Source of the DNA: Desulforamulus putei DSM 12395
GTDB lineage: Bacteria; Bacillota; Desulfotomaculia; Desulfotomaculales; Desulfotomaculaceae
Assembly: GCF_900129195.1 (NCBI RefSeq)
Contig: NZ_FQUY01000002.1
Span: forward strand, 1-64,000
Direction of reading: 5' to 3'
DNA: 64,000 nucleotides
This document shows, piece by piece, positions 17,335 through 26,454 of the stretch; within the stretch, counting starts at the first letter, position 1; every line of letters starts with the position of its first letter. The notes beneath the pieces are model-generated. The model worked only from the letters and a program-made list of their open reading frames with translations, did not search any database and was not told where the DNA came from. The position numbers were made by a program, and so were the translations under genes.

Positions 17335-18819
17335 ATGGGTAAACCTACCGGATTCATGGAATATCAACGGGAACTGGCCGCCAATCGTGAACCCCTGGAA
17401 CGGGTAAAGGATTGGCAGGAGTTTTATAATCGCTTACCGGAAGAAAAACTTATCAAGCAGGCAGCACGCTGCATGGACTGCGGTACGCCCTTTTGTCACA
17501 GCGGCATGATCATTAACGGGATGGCTTCCGGCTGTCCCAACCATAATGTGCCTTCGGAGTGGAATGATTTAGTGTACCGGGGCTTGTGGCAGGAAGCCCT
17601 CAAGCGTCTGTTGAAAACAAACAATTTCCCGGAGTTCACCGGCAGGGTCTGCCCGGCCTTGTGCGAGGGGGCATGTACTGCGGGACTTGTTGGTGCGCCG
17701 GTAACCATCAAAAGCATTGAATGCGCCATTATTGACAGGGCCTTTGCAGAGGGGTGGATGGTACCGCAGCCCCCTGCCCAACGCACAGGCAAAAGAGTTG
17801 CCGTGGTGGGCTCGGGTCCCGCCGGGCTGGCCTGCGCGGCCCAGTTGAACAAAGCCGGCCACTGGGTCACGGTCTTTGAGCGGGCTGACCGCATTGGCGG
17901 GCTGCTGATGTATGGCATCCCGAACATGAAGCTTGACAAGCGGATCGTGCAGAGAAGGGTTGATCTCATGGCCGCAGAGGGTGTCACCTTTGTCACCAAT
18001 ACCGAAGTGGGCAAGGATGTGCCTGCTGAACAACTGCTGAAAGAATTTGACGCTGTGGTTCTCTGCGGGGGCGCCACCAAACCCCGTGACCTGCCTGTGG
18101 AAGGACGCAGCCTCAAGGGCATTCACTTTGCGGTGGAATTCCTCGGCGCCAATACCAAAAGCCTGCTGGACTCCAACCACCGGGATGGTAATTTTATTTC
18201 CGCAGCAGGAAAAGATGTCATTGTCATCGGCGGCGGTGACACCGGCACAGACTGTGTTGGCACTGCTTTGCGACATCAGTGCCGCAGTGTTGTCCAGCTG
18301 GAGATTATGCCACAGCTTCCTTTGCAAAGGACTCCCGATAACCCCTGGCCCCAGTACCCCAGAATACACAAGGTGGATTACGGCCAGCAGGAGGCGGCAG
18401 CCCTTTATGGAGAGGATCCGCGGCAGTATTGCATCATGACCAAGCGGTTTGTGGGAGACGATCAGGGGCACGTCAAAGAAGTGCATACCGTCAATGTTGA
18501 GTGGATAAAGAATGACCAGGGACGCTTTGCGCCCAGGGAAATTCCCGGCACCGAAAAGGTTTGGCCCGCCCAACTGGTGCTACTGGCCATGGGATTTGTC
18601 GGCCCCGAGGATACCCTGCTTGACCAATTGGGCGTGGAACGTGACCCGTCCACCAACGTCAGGGCTGAATACGGCAAATTTGCCACCAATGTGCCTGGTG
18701 TATTTGCCGCCGGGGATATGCGCCGGGGTCAAAGCCTGGTTATCTGGGCTATCAATGAAGGACGCGGGGCAGCCCGTGAGTGCGATCGTTATTTGATGGG
18801 TTTTACGAACTTACCTTAA
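17335..18819 (+). CDS. gltD: Glutamate synthase small subunit
   Basis: 494-residue beta subunit that passes electrons from NAD(P)H through FAD and 4Fe-4S clusters to GltB. The N-terminal cysteine motifs are visible: [15 protein letters not shown], and CPALCEGAC. They are followed by the FAD site [15 protein letters not shown] and the NAD(P) site [13 protein letters not shown]. The C-terminus has [15 protein letters not shown], the second FAD contact. GGGGGG-type ribosome site before ATG 17335. It is cotranscribed with gltB and followed by a hairpin at 18841. Confidence 0.96.
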   Translation: MGKPTGFMEYQRELAANREPLERVKDWQEFYNRLPEEKLIKQAARCMDCGTPFCHSGMIINGMASGCPNHNVPSEWNDLVYRGLWQEALKRLLKTNNFPEFTGRVCPALCEGACTAGLVGAPVTIKSIECAIIDRAFAEGWMVPQPPAQRTGKRVAVVGSGPAGLACAAQLNKAGHWVTVFERADRIGGLLMYGIPNMKLDKRIVQRRVDLMAAEGVTFVTNTEVGKDVPAEQLLKEFDAVVLCGGATKPRDLPVEGRSLKGIHFAVEFLGANTKSLLDSNHRDGNFISAAGKDVIVIGGGDTGTDCVGTALRHQCRSVVQLEIMPQLPLQRTPDNPWPQYPRIHKVDYGQQEAAALYGEDPRQYCIMTKRFVGDDQGHVKEVHTVNVEWIKNDQGRFAPREIPGTEKVWPAQLVLLAMGFVGPEDTLLDQLGVERDPSTNVRAEYGKFATNVPGVFAAGDMRRGQSLVIWAINEGRGAARECDRYLMGFTNLP

Positions 18820-18840
18820 ATAAATGCGAATACATTATGG

Positions 18841-18875
18841 ACGCTCCCTTTAATGGGGAGCGTTATACTTTATCC
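18841..18875 (+). terminator. Hairpin terminator after gltBD
   Basis: ACGCTCCC (18841-18848) pairs with GGGAGCGT (18856-18863), followed by a mixed T-rich tail. The remaining bases to lpdA at 19045 hold no gene; an open frame at 18780-18980 only extends across this hairpin. Confidence 0.65.
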
Positions 18876-19044
18876 AGCCTCAGGAAGGTTTTGCGGCCAT
18901 TAAGTCGAAGTACAAGAGCAGAGGTTGCATTCCTATGTTTTGTTAAGAAGATTAACGGACAAATTATCTTCATAAAATGAGGTTTTACGCTTTTTTCTCG
19001 CCTCCAACCTCTTACATCCCACTTCTCAAAAGGAGGGTAATTTC

Positions 19045-20424
19045 TTGAGTTACAAGGTGGTTATCATCGGCGGCGGGCCAGGGGGCTATGTAGCCGCCAT
19101 CCGGGCTGCTCAAATGGGGGCCAGAGTAGCCCTGGTGGAAAAGGACGAGGTAGGGGGCACCTGCCTCAACTGGGGCTGCATTCCTACTAAGGCCCTGGTG
19201 GCCGGAGCGGAGATCCTGCATAGGATTCGCCGGGCCGAAGAGTTCGGCATCCGGGTCGGGGAAGTGAGCATTGATTACGCCAGGCTGGTGGAGCGCAAGG
19301 ACGCCGTTGTAAATAAACTGGTATCCGGTGTTCACTATCTCCTAAAAAAGAACAAAGTTGAATTCATCCGCGGAACGGCCAAACTGGCCGGTCCGGGAAA
19401 AGTGGTTGTGAGCTTACAGGACGGCAGTACCGCTGAACTGGCTGCGGAAAATATCATTTTGGCCACCGGTACCAGGCCGGCCTTAATTGACGCCTTTGGT
19501 TATGACGGGGATAGGGTTATCACCTCCAACGAAGCCCTGTCCCTGAAAGAAATTCCCGGTGCAATGCTGATCATCGGCGGCGGGGTGGTGGGCTGTGAAT
19601 TTGCCTGTATCTTTGCTGAAATGGGTTGCCGAGTGACCATTGCAGAGGCCATGCCGAGCATTTTACCCTTGATAGAGCGGGATGCCTCCCGGCAGATGCA
19701 AACCCTGCTCAAACGCAAGGGCATTAACATTAAAACCAAAGTAAAGATCGAGAAGGTGGAAAAGTCTGGGGATAAGGTTACCGCCATTTTGGAGGGCGGG
19801 GAGACCATAGAGGCAGATAAAATTCTTATTTCCATCGGCCGGGTTATGAACACCTCCGGCCTGGGACTGGAAGAAGCGGGAGTGCGGCTGGGGCAGCGGG
19901 GTGAGGTGCTGGTGGACGAACATTTAGCCACCGGTGTTCCCGGCATTTATGCCATCGGGGACATCACAGGCAAGATCCAACTGGCCCACGTGGCTTCCGC
20001 CCAGGCCCTGGTGGCTGTGGACAACATCATGGGGCAGCCCCGTCAAATGAACTACGATGTAGTTCCCAACTGCATTTTCACCATGCCCGAAGTGGCCGGC
20101 GTGGGGCTGACCACTCAACAATGTGAGGAGAAGGGCATCAAACCCAGGGTCGGAAAATTCCCCTTTATGGCCTCCGGCAAAGCCGCTGCCATGGGAGAGA
20201 CCGACGGTTTCGTCAAAATCCTGGCGGACCCGGCAACGGACAAGGTGCTGGGAGTACACATCGTCGGGCCCCATGCCACCGACCTGATTGCTGAAGCTGC
20301 CCTGGCCATGGAACTGGGGGCTACAGTGGAGCAAATGACACAGGTTATCCATGCCCATCCCACCCTGGCGGAATCCATTTTGGAGGCCGCCGAAGCGGTG
20401 CACGGGCGGGCCATACATATCTAA
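19045..20424 (+). CDS. lpdA: Dihydrolipoyl dehydrogenase
   Basis: 459-residue FAD flavoprotein that reoxidises dihydrolipoamide with NAD+, serving 2-oxoacid dehydrogenases or glycine cleavage. It has [14 protein letters not shown] (FAD), the redox disulfide [15 protein letters not shown], the NAD site [27 protein letters not shown] and the C-terminal catalytic HAHPTLAE. The start is TTG 19045 with AGGAGGG eight bases upstream. lipA follows after 13 bases, so lipoate synthesis and its oxidoreductase are coexpressed. The lipoyl-bearing partner is not in the window. Confidence 0.95.
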   Translation: MSYKVVIIGGGPGGYVAAIRAAQMGARVALVEKDEVGGTCLNWGCIPTKALVAGAEILHRIRRAEEFGIRVGEVSIDYARLVERKDAVVNKLVSGVHYLLKKNKVEFIRGTAKLAGPGKVVVSLQDGSTAELAAENIILATGTRPALIDAFGYDGDRVITSNEALSLKEIPGAMLIIGGGVVGCEFACIFAEMGCRVTIAEAMPSILPLIERDASRQMQTLLKRKGINIKTKVKIEKVEKSGDKVTAILEGGETIEADKILISIGRVMNTSGLGLEEAGVRLGQRGEVLVDEHLATGVPGIYAIGDITGKIQLAHVASAQALVAVDNIMGQPRQMNYDVVPNCIFTMPEVAGVGLTTQQCEEKGIKPRVGKFPFMASGKAAAMGETDGFVKILADPATDKVLGVHIVGPHATDLIAEAALAMELGATVEQMTQVIHAHPTLAESILEAAEAVHGRAIHI

Positions 20425-20437
20425 ACGGAGGAATACC

Positions 20438-21322
20438 ATGGCAGGTCAGTTTCCTGAGTGGATGCGGCGAAAAGTAACCTACACGGCGGATCTACCCCGT
20501 ACCCGAGAATTGTTAAAGGACTTGTCCTTGCATACGGTTTGCCAGGGGGCCCGCTGCCCCAATTTGTCCGAGTGTTTTTCCCGCCGTACTGCCACGTTTA
20601 TGATTTTAGGAGGCACCTGCACCCGGGGCTGCCGTTTTTGCGCGGTTCAGAAAGGGGTCCCGGGAGCGGTGGATGAAGGGGAACCGGCACGGGTGGCGGA
20701 AGCCGCCTACCGTATGGGATTAAAACATGTGGTGATCACCTCGGTCACCCGGGACGACCTGCCCGACGGCGGGGCAAACCAGTTTGTGCAGACCATCCGG
20801 GCCATCCGGCATCGGTTGCCGCAAGCTACGGTGGAGGTTCTGACACCGGACTTTGGGGGCAACAAAGAAGCCATTCTGCACGTGGCCCGGGCCAGGCCGG
20901 AAGTTTACAACCACAATGTGGAAACAGTGCCTAGGCTTTACCCGGAAGTGCGTCCCCAGGCCAACTACCGGCGTTCCCTGGAGCTCTTGAAGTTGGTCAA
21001 GGAAACGGATCCCCGTATTTTGACGAAATCCGGACTCATGGTGGGATTGGGCGAAACCAGAGAAGAAGTGCTGGGGGTCATGGAGGATTTAAGGAAGGTT
21101 CATTGTAACCTGTTGACCATCGGACAGTACCTTAAACCGGGGGACGGTCACCTGGCAGTGAAGGAGTACGTGACCCCGGACACCTATACCTTTTACTGCC
21201 GGGAAGGACGCAACATGGGATTTCAACAGGTGGCAGCCGGGCCCTATGTACGGAGTTCTTACCGGGCGGAGGATGTTTTTGAGCCGGCGGAAACAAAAGA
21301 AAAAGAAAAACCACAGGGATAA
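20438..21322 (+). CDS. lipA: Lipoyl synthase
   Basis: 294-residue radical SAM enzyme that inserts two sulfurs into protein-bound octanoate. The auxiliary cluster cysteines are in [12 protein letters not shown], and the radical SAM motif CTRGCRFC follows. Downstream are [12 protein letters not shown] and the [10 protein letters not shown] region typical of LipA. The start is ATG 20438 with GGAGG six bases upstream; the frame is open further into lpdA but that part is unrelated. Its end faces a convergent gene across a shared terminator. Confidence 0.95.
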   Translation: MAGQFPEWMRRKVTYTADLPRTRELLKDLSLHTVCQGARCPNLSECFSRRTATFMILGGTCTRGCRFCAVQKGVPGAVDEGEPARVAEAAYRMGLKHVVITSVTRDDLPDGGANQFVQTIRAIRHRLPQATVEVLTPDFGGNKEAILHVARARPEVYNHNVETVPRLYPEVRPQANYRRSLELLKLVKETDPRILTKSGLMVGLGETREEVLGVMEDLRKVHCNLLTIGQYLKPGDGHLAVKEYVTPDTYTFYCREGRNMGFQQVAAGPYVRSSYRAEDVFEPAETKEKEKPQG

Positions 21323-21337
21323 ATTTATAAATCCACC

Positions 21338-21388
21338 AAAATAGCCCCGGAGGAGCTACCGATTGTTCGCTACCACCGGGGCTATTTT
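21338..21388. terminator. Bidirectional terminator between lipA and a convergent gene
   Basis: Perfect inverted repeat: AAAATAGCCCCGG at 21338-21350 and its complement at 21376-21388. It has A/T tails on both sides. Its right arm lies within the last codons of the minus-strand gene ending at 21356. Confidence 0.85.
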
Positions 21389-21670
21389 GGCGGGTTCCCA
21401 AGCCACATAATGCATGCTCTTAGCCTTCTGCAGCAAGGCAATGTAGCGTTTTTCGCAGGCGGTGGTCTTTAAAATCGCTGCTTCCAGCAGGTCTTTGTCC
21501 GCCCATTGCATCTGTTCCTGGGCGATGAGCCAGGCTTGTTTTGCCTGCTCAATCTGCCTCTCCAGGGTAAATTCATGATCACGGGTTTTATTAAGGAAAA
21601 TTGCTTTTTTCAGTTTTCTCCAGGAAAAATCTTTTACCAAGCATTGAAAAATTTGTCTGTCAACTTTCAT
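21356..21670 (-). CDS. DUF2508 (YaaL-like) family protein
   Basis: 104-residue small, soluble, charged protein. The core (residues about 37-85: LERQIEQAKQAW, EAAILKTTACEKRYIALLQKAK) resembles the DUF2508/YaaL family, with its two helices and a conserved AAxxxxxCEKRYxxLL-like pattern. Function is unknown in the family. The N-terminal 30 residues are basic. ATG 21670 follows GGAGGTG. The gene lies alone; its 3' end overlaps the shared terminator. Confidence 0.6.
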   Translation of the reverse strand: MKVDRQIFQCLVKDFSWRKLKKAIFLNKTRDHEFTLERQIEQAKQAWLIAQEQMQWADKDLLEAAILKTTACEKRYIALLQKAKSMHYVAWEPAKIAPVVANNR

Positions 21671-21814
21671 CAGAACACCTCCTTGTCCTACTTGTTAATG
21701 TTTATTACCAATGGTTAACCGGTAGTACAGAAAAATAAAAAATATTAAAAATAAAAACAATTCGGTATCCGAATTAGATGACTTATTTTACAATTTTGAT
21801 TAGGGTTGGAGATA

Positions 21815-21843
21815 TTGAACCGATCCCCGGGGTTTGTTATAAT
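21815..21843 (+). promoter_or_regulatory. Sigma-A promoter for the 45-residue gene
   Basis: TTGAAC (21815-21820), a 17-base spacer and TATAAT (21838-21843). The ATG of the small gene is 33 bases downstream. Confidence 0.75.
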
Positions 21844-21876
21844 TTTCTCAAGCAAGAGAACCAGGGGGTGGCAATA

Positions 21877-22014
21877 ATGGCAAAATTAATCGGTAAAATT
21901 AAAATAGTAAACGGGAAGGTTGAACTGATTCGGATCGGTGAAGGTGAAAAGAAGCTTAAGACGGGTTGCGCGTACAAGATGTATGCGGCCTTACGCAGGA
22001 TTAAAGGTGCATAG
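21877..22014 (+). CDS. Small basic hypothetical protein (45 residues)
   Basis: A 45-residue lysine-rich protein with a beta-like start (MAKLIGKIKIVNGKVELIRI, then GEGEKKLKTGC). It is supported as a gene by its own consensus promoter, the GGGGGTGG ribosome site and the strong terminator right after it. A single Cys lies in the C-terminal third. The family was not recognised and no function is proposed. Confidence 0.6.
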   Translation: MAKLIGKIKIVNGKVELIRIGEGEKKLKTGCAYKMYAALRRIKGA

Positions 22015-22028
22015 AATTCTTCCGATGA

Positions 22029-22060
22029 TTTGGGAAGTTAATCCCAAATTTTTTTTATTT
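22029..22060 (+). terminator. Intrinsic terminator after the 45-residue gene
   Basis: TTTGGGA and TCCCAAA flank a six-base loop and are followed by eight T and a further T-rich run. Confidence 0.85.
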
Positions 22061-22121
22061 TTATTTCAAATTTGTTATAATCGCAAATGATGCATAATAC
22101 AATTAGGGAGTGTTTTTGTCG

Positions 22122-22430
22122 ATGGTGAGCCATAACGATTTATTGAAAATGACAGAACAGGATAGAGAAAACTATTTGGTAGAAGTGCTGCAGCGTAAAC
22201 TCAATGAACTGAAAAACACTGTAAACCATAGTGAGGAGGCAGCGGAAGAACACCGGCACGGACCGGAATTTCACAGGGGTATGATAGCCGGTTTTGTATC
22301 CGGCCTTGGCTTTGCTACACGCCTGCTGGCGCCGGAAAAAGCAGTTTGCTTACAGGTATTGGAACTTCTCCGGGAATACAATGACTGGGCCCAGAATTTT
22401 AACCGACGTGGCCGGCAGGATTTTACATAA
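22122..22430 (+). CDS. Hypothetical protein, 102 residues
   Basis: Unrecognised. The first half is strongly charged and helical (EQDRENYLVEVLQRKLNELK). It is followed by a His-containing linker EEHRHGPEFHRG and a more hydrophobic segment FVSGLGFATRLLAPEKAVCL. ATG 22122 is preferred because GGGAGTG lies nine bases upstream; GTG 22110 is also in frame. A TATAAT at 22076 suggests an own promoter, but its -35 is poor. Confidence 0.55.
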   Translation: MVSHNDLLKMTEQDRENYLVEVLQRKLNELKNTVNHSEEAAEEHRHGPEFHRGMIAGFVSGLGFATRLLAPEKAVCLQVLELLREYNDWAQNFNRRGRQDFT

Positions 22431-22520
22431 AACAGAAAATGTAGCAGCCGGGCAAATGCACGCATAGCATATCTTAACCATACTGTTACCGAATGGATCC
22501 CGATCTTATGGGGGAGCGCT

Positions 22521-23027
22521 ATGGGTGGAGTAATTATTTATCCCGAGATTATCGGAACACTGGCAGATAGTTGTTTTCTTGTAGTTCCGGCCCTAAAAAA
22601 AGAAATGGCCCGTTATGCGGAGCGCCGTGCCCTAGGGGAAGAAGTGGGCTACCGAATCGATTGGAATCTTGTAATTGTCAGATCCCTGGAGATATGTATA
22701 ATCACGCTGGATATCCTCTGGGATGACGGGAACATTACCGTCATAGGCTTTCACTCGAAAACCTGGGATCAACTGAGCCAGTTTATGCATTTTAGTAACC
22801 TGCTTTTGTTACCGGACCGGGGATTGATCGGGGAGGATAACAACCTGATCAGCCCTGTGGCTGCCCAGGAAGGTTTTTTAATCAAAGGAATTGATAAGGG
22901 ACTGGTCAGCCTGGCCAACAAAGCGGCCAATATATCCCCGGATTTAAATGTTCGAGGTTTGATGACATACCTCAGCGATATTTTGAACGTGGCCAGAAAA
23001 ACCGGCAGGGACCTTTTTTTGAGCTGA
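22521..23027 (+). CDS. Hypothetical protein, 168 residues
   Basis: Unrecognised soluble protein with mixed alpha/beta character and no signal peptide or membrane segment. It starts at ATG 22521 after GGGGAGC and ends 10 bases before the endonuclease/exonuclease/phosphatase-family gene, so the two probably form an operon. The middle (RSLEICIITLDILWDDGNIT) looks like buried beta strands. No catalytic motif is visible. Confidence 0.6.
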   Translation: MGGVIIYPEIIGTLADSCFLVVPALKKEMARYAERRALGEEVGYRIDWNLVIVRSLEICIITLDILWDDGNITVIGFHSKTWDQLSQFMHFSNLLLLPDRGLIGEDNNLISPVAAQEGFLIKGIDKGLVSLANKAANISPDLNVRGLMTYLSDILNVARKTGRDLFLS

Positions 23028-23036
23028 CCGGAGGGG

Positions 23037-23771
23037 ATGGGTTTGCAAAGTATCAGGGTTGTCAGTTACAACATTCGTCATGCCCGGGGGCTGGATAATA
23101 AGGTGGATCTGAACCGGGTAGCGGAGGTGCTTTGCCGTAGCAACGCCCAGTTAATAGGTCTCCAGGAAGTGGATAAATACTTGCCCCGCAGTCATTTCCA
23201 ACACCAGACAAAAATCCTGGGCCGTACTCTAAATAAATTTTGGGCATTTGCTCCCAATCTTCACTGGGGAGCAGCCCAGTACGGCAATGCTGTACTAAGC
23301 CACTGGCCTATTCTTCAATATAAGCAGTATTTGCTGCCCAGCAAGGGTGAACAAAGGGGACTGTTGGAAGCGGAGATTCAAATGGGACATCGCAGGATAA
23401 GCTTTTTTTGCACCCATCTGGGACTTAACCGGGAAGAACGGTTGGAACAGACACAGGAGATTATCCGCGTTATCTCGCAAACTCCCTGTCCTGTTATTTT
23501 AGCAGGGGACTTTAATGACGTACCTACCTCCCCGGAATACAATCTCTTAACCTCTGTATTACTGGATGCCACCAGCGCTGTGGGAGGTTTTGGAACCTAT
23601 CCCGCCAACCGGCCGGAGGAGCAAATTGATTTTATTTTTATTTCCCCGGAATGGCAGGTTCTATCAATCTTTCCAATAAAATCAGACGCATCGGACCATC
23701 TGCCTGTACTGGCGGAACTGCAGCCGGCCTGGGAGAATGATGAAAACTATAATAATATTAAACTTTTATAG
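23037..23771 (+). CDS. Endonuclease/exonuclease/phosphatase family hydrolase
   Basis: About 244 residues of the metal-dependent EEP fold, covering phosphodiesterases such as nucleases and sphingomyelinases. Motifs in order: VVSYNIRHARG (Asn), IGLQEVD (Glu metal ligand), FCTHLGL (His), LAGDFNDVP (Asp/Asn) and SDHLPV (Asp-His). No signal peptide, so probably cytoplasmic; the substrate cannot be told. The start may be ATG 23037 or TTG 23043; the GGAGGGG site fits the TTG better. Convergent with the sleB-like gene across a terminator. Confidence 0.85.
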   Translation: MGLQSIRVVSYNIRHARGLDNKVDLNRVAEVLCRSNAQLIGLQEVDKYLPRSHFQHQTKILGRTLNKFWAFAPNLHWGAAQYGNAVLSHWPILQYKQYLLPSKGEQRGLLEAEIQMGHRRISFFCTHLGLNREERLEQTQEIIRVISQTPCPVILAGDFNDVPTSPEYNLLTSVLLDATSAVGGFGTYPANRPEEQIDFIFISPEWQVLSIFPIKSDASDHLPVLAELQPAWENDENYNNIKLL

Positions 23772-23779
23772 GAAGCAAT

Positions 23780-23807
23780 AAACGCACTGGCAACAGCCAG
23801 TGCGTTT
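23780..23807. terminator. Bidirectional terminator
   Basis: AAACGCACTGGC (23780-23791) and GCCAGTGCGTTT (23796-23807) form a 12-pair perfect stem with a four-base loop, between two convergent genes. Confidence 0.85.
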
Positions 23808-23818
23808 ACATTGGTTAA

Positions 23819-24652
23819 CTAGCGTTTGGCGTAAATCATCTGACCATAGGTAGCGGAAACCGGCAAGGAACGCAGGAAAGAGTTTCTTGTAGAGTTATCA
23901 TAGAAATACAGCGCTCCGTTGGTAGGATCACTGCCGTACAGGGCCGCTTTGGCTGCCTGAATGGATGATTCTGTGGCAGGACGATTGATCCAACCGTTAC
24001 GAACAGGTGTAAACTGATTGGGAGCGTAGATAACATCTCGGATGGTATCCGGGAAAAGATCGCTTTTCACCCGGTTAATGACCACCGCTGCAACCCCTAT
24101 CTGTGCTTCCATAGGTTCCCCGCCTGCCTCGGCATTAACCAGGCGTGCCAGCAGGTCCAGGTCCTCATCGGTATAGGGGATGACCGGTCGCTTTGCGCTG
24201 CGGCTTACTTCTACAGCCATGGATGTGGCGCTGCGGGTGGCGGCAATGGGAACAATTAATTGCTGTCCGGGGTAAATTAAAGTTCCGCTGAGACTGTTGG
24301 CAAGAATTAATGCTTCCACCCTGATATTATATTTCTGGGCGATCACATAAAGGCTGTCCCCGGGTTTTACGGTATAGGTGGTATTCCCCTGTGGCCTAGC
24401 CGTTTGAGGCGCCGTGGCTGCAGGTTTTCCGTCGGGAATGTTTAAGACCTGACCCGGATAAATCATATCCCCGGAAAGATTGTTGGCAGCCTTAATTTTA
24501 TCAATTCCCACACCGGTTTTCTTACTGATGAAATAGAGAGAATCACCCGGGACCACTGTGTAATTGTAGGCCCAAACGGCCGTCGCCGGTAACAGCGTCC
24601 CTAAAAGACACAACAATACAATGGCCCGTCGAAAACGGACAAACATTTTCAT
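23819..24652 (-). CDS. LysM-SleB cell wall hydrolase
   Basis: 277-residue exported hydrolase. A signal peptide (RFRRAIVLLCLLGTLLPATA, then VWA) is followed by two LysM peptidoglycan-binding repeats (YTVVPGDSLYFISKKTGV; YTVKPGDSLYVIAQKYNI). The C-terminal SleB/hydrolase_2 domain begins at DLDLLARLVNAEAGGEP, with the catalytic Glu in NAEA. The family includes spore cortex-lytic enzymes and lytic transglycosylases of vegetative walls. ATG 24652 follows AGGAGGG; upstream open codons overlap the riboswitch. The leader is a c-di-AMP riboswitch, as is usual for wall hydrolases. Confidence 0.9.
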   Translation of the reverse strand: MKMFVRFRRAIVLLCLLGTLLPATAVWAYNYTVVPGDSLYFISKKTGVGIDKIKAANNLSGDMIYPGQVLNIPDGKPAATAPQTARPQGNTTYTVKPGDSLYVIAQKYNIRVEALILANSLSGTLIYPGQQLIVPIAATRSATSMAVEVSRSAKRPVIPYTDEDLDLLARLVNAEAGGEPMEAQIGVAAVVINRVKSDLFPDTIRDVIYAPNQFTPVRNGWINRPATESSIQAAKAALYGSDPTNGALYFYDNSTRNSFLRSLPVSATYGQMIYAKR

Positions 24653-24672
24653 ATTTACTTTTACCCTCCTTT

Positions 24673-24812
24673 GGCCTTCGAGGTTAGTTGACGGGTTCGG
24701 GTTGAAGGGTACCCCTACCGCACCTTTTGACACCCCCAAAAAGGTTGGCGGATTCACCCCAAAATAAAATTGGTCCCCCGTACTCCGGTGCCACCGGAGA
24801 TTCGGCCTTTTT
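24673..24812 (-). ncRNA. c-di-AMP riboswitch (ydaO-yuaA) upstream of the SleB gene
   Basis: Read on the minus strand it contains the conserved blocks in order: GGCCGAATCTCCGG, GGGGGACC, TTGGGGTGAATCC, GTAGGGGTACCC, GAACCCGTCAACTAACCTCG and a closing AGGCC. These match the ydaO consensus, including the near-invariant CCCGTCA-CTAACCTCG core. High c-di-AMP would lower expression. The ribosome site begins a few bases after the aptamer, so control may act on translation or on an unseen terminator. Confidence 0.92.
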
Positions 24813-24955
24813 TGATAGACTTATGCAATATTGTACAAGGTTTTCACTAATTCGTCCATTCATAAATTCTGGAAAAAAATGCGAGACATAGTATGTTATT
24901 TGGAGGAAATACTATTTTTGTGCTGCAAAAGAAAAATAACCGGGGAGTGAACAAG

Positions 24956-25900
24956 TTGGAACAAAAGAAAGGGGTAAAAATAACTATCGTCGGCACAGGG
25001 GTGGTGGGAGCCTCCGCTGCCTTTGCCATCATGTCCAGCGGGTTGGCCAGCGATCTGGTACTGGTGGATATCAATAAAGAGAAGGCCGAGGGTGAAGCCA
25101 TGGATCTGGGGGACGCCGCGGCCTTCATCAAACCCATTAATATTTTTGCCGGAACCTATGAAGATGGTAAGGATTCCAATATCATCATTTTCACCGCCGG
25201 CGCCAACCAAAAACCGGGGGAGACCCGGTTGGATTTGCTTCACAAAAATGTGGCCATTTTAAAAGAGAGCCTGCCCCAGTTGCTGAAACACAGCCCGGAC
25301 TCCATCTATTTAATGGTTTCAAACCCTGTAGATGTTTTAACTTATGTTTCTCTTAAAATTTCCGGGCTGCCCACCAACCGGGTTTTCGGTTCCGGTACGG
25401 TGCTGGATACATCCCGGTTCAAAGCAGAATTGTCGGAATACTGCGGGGTTGACCCCCGTAATATCCATGCTTATATCGTCGGTGAGCACGGTGATTCCGA
25501 GGTAGCACTGTGGAGTACCGCCAGTGTTGCCGGCATGGGGATGGAACAGTTTTCCATACTAAAGGGCCTTGAGCCCGTAGACAGGCAGGAAATCGCCAAA
25601 CGGGTGCGCACCGCAGCCTATGAAATCATCCGGCGTAAAGGGGCCACCTACTACGCCATTGCCCTGTCTATTAAACGAATTTGTGAGGCCATATTACGAG
25701 ACGAGAATTCCATCCTGACTGTATCCGGTCTGGTGAATGGTATTTACGGCATTCAGGACGTCTGCCTGAGCCTCCCCTGTATCGTTAACGGCTCCGGCAG
25801 GGACAAAGTGCTGGCCGTTCCAATGTCGGTGGAAGAGGAAGATGCCCTGAGAAATTCCGCACAGATTTTAAAACAGGCTATACAACAGGCGGGGTTTTGA
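24956..25900 (+). CDS. ldh: L-lactate dehydrogenase
   Basis: 314-residue NAD-dependent enzyme converting pyruvate to lactate. It has [16 protein letters not shown] (NAD site), the catalytic His in IVGEHGDSE and NPVDVLTY. Gln in [10 protein letters not shown] is the LDH-type specificity residue (Arg in malate dehydrogenases). TTG 24956 is chosen for the GGGGAGTG site eight bases upstream; GTG 24947 is also in frame. Monocistronic, with a hairpin behind it. Confidence 0.93.
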   Translation: MEQKKGVKITIVGTGVVGASAAFAIMSSGLASDLVLVDINKEKAEGEAMDLGDAAAFIKPINIFAGTYEDGKDSNIIIFTAGANQKPGETRLDLLHKNVAILKESLPQLLKHSPDSIYLMVSNPVDVLTYVSLKISGLPTNRVFGSGTVLDTSRFKAELSEYCGVDPRNIHAYIVGEHGDSEVALWSTASVAGMGMEQFSILKGLEPVDRQEIAKRVRTAAYEIIRRKGATYYAIALSIKRICEAILRDENSILTVSGLVNGIYGIQDVCLSLPCIVNGSGRDKVLAVPMSVEEEDALRNSAQILKQAIQQAGF

Positions 25901-25910
25901 GAACAAAAAT

Positions 25911-25938
25911 GCCCATCGTTTCACATAATACGATGGGC
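25911..25938 (+). terminator. Hairpin after ldh
   Basis: GCCCATCGT (25911-25919) pairs with ACGATGGGC (25930-25938). No proper T-run follows, so termination strength is uncertain. Confidence 0.55.
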
Positions 25939-26048
25939 TGGTGCATTTGGCAGGTATTGATCAGTTAACCAAAAAAAGAATATTGATTTTTAATGGGCAA
26001 CAATGTTATTATATAAAAGTTGACTCAGGGTATCTGACTTTGTAACAC

Positions 26049-26076
26049 TTGCAAAAATCTAAAATATTGCTATAAT
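26049..26076 (+). promoter_or_regulatory. Promoter of the tRNA-Arg gene
   Basis: TTGCAA (26049-26054), a 16-base spacer and TATAAT (26071-26076), 20 bases before the tRNA. Confidence 0.75.
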
Positions 26077-26096
26077 AAAATAGCGTAAACAAATAC

Positions 26097-26171
<75 letters not shown>

Positions 26172-26175
26172 GTTA

Positions 26176-26215
26176 ATAACCTCTAATCTCTTAAATTATA
26201 AGGGTTAGAGGTTAT
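26176..26215 (+). terminator. Inverted repeat after tRNA-Arg
   Basis: ATAACCTCTAA (26176-26186) and TTAGAGGTTAT (26205-26215) form an 11-pair stem just after the tRNA, with an AT-rich tail. Probably the tRNA terminator. Confidence 0.7.
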
Positions 26216-26241
26216 AATTATTATAAGGAATGGTGCCAAAC

Positions 26242-26283
26242 CACCAATAGGACAACAAAGTCGGCGGATTGGTGACTTTTTTT
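26242..26283 (+). terminator. Second terminator-like hairpin between tRNA-Arg and the phosphate cotransporter
   Basis: CACCAAT (26242-26248) pairs with ATTGGTG (26268-26274) and is followed by ACTTTTTTTG. It lies before the promoter at 26304, so it insulates the next gene. Confidence 0.7.
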
Positions 26284-26303
26284 GACAATCAAATGTCTAC
26301 TGT

Positions 26304-26332
26304 TTGACACTAATTAACGAATGAATTACAAT
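26304..26332 (+). promoter_or_regulatory. Sigma-A promoter for the Na/Pi cotransporter gene
   Basis: Perfect TTGACA (26304-26309), a 17-base spacer and TACAAT (26327-26332). Confidence 0.8.
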
Positions 26333-26371
26333 ACAAGTATTAAATTTATGTTAAGAAAGAATAAAAAATGA

Positions 26372-26398
26372 CAGTAGCGTTTTGCTACTACTTTTTTT
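26372..26398 (+). terminator. Attenuator-like hairpin in the leader of the Na/Pi cotransporter gene
   Basis: AGTAGC (26373-26378) pairs with GCTACT (26384-26389), then AC and seven T. It lies about 40 bases after the promoter and 57 before the ATG, so it would stop transcription before the gene unless bypassed. Confidence 0.6.
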
Positions 26399-26454
26399 GC
26401 AAATGCTTGTGAAATTTTTTTTAAGTTCCTGCGGAGAAAGGTGGAGGAGGCAAG

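Noticed and set aside
17569-18573. 334-residue open frame antisense to gltD
   Set aside because: It mirrors gltD in another frame with no ribosome site or recognisable domain; gltD is certain.
18780-18980. 66-residue frame after gltD
   Set aside because: It begins inside gltD, crosses the terminator and has no ribosome site.
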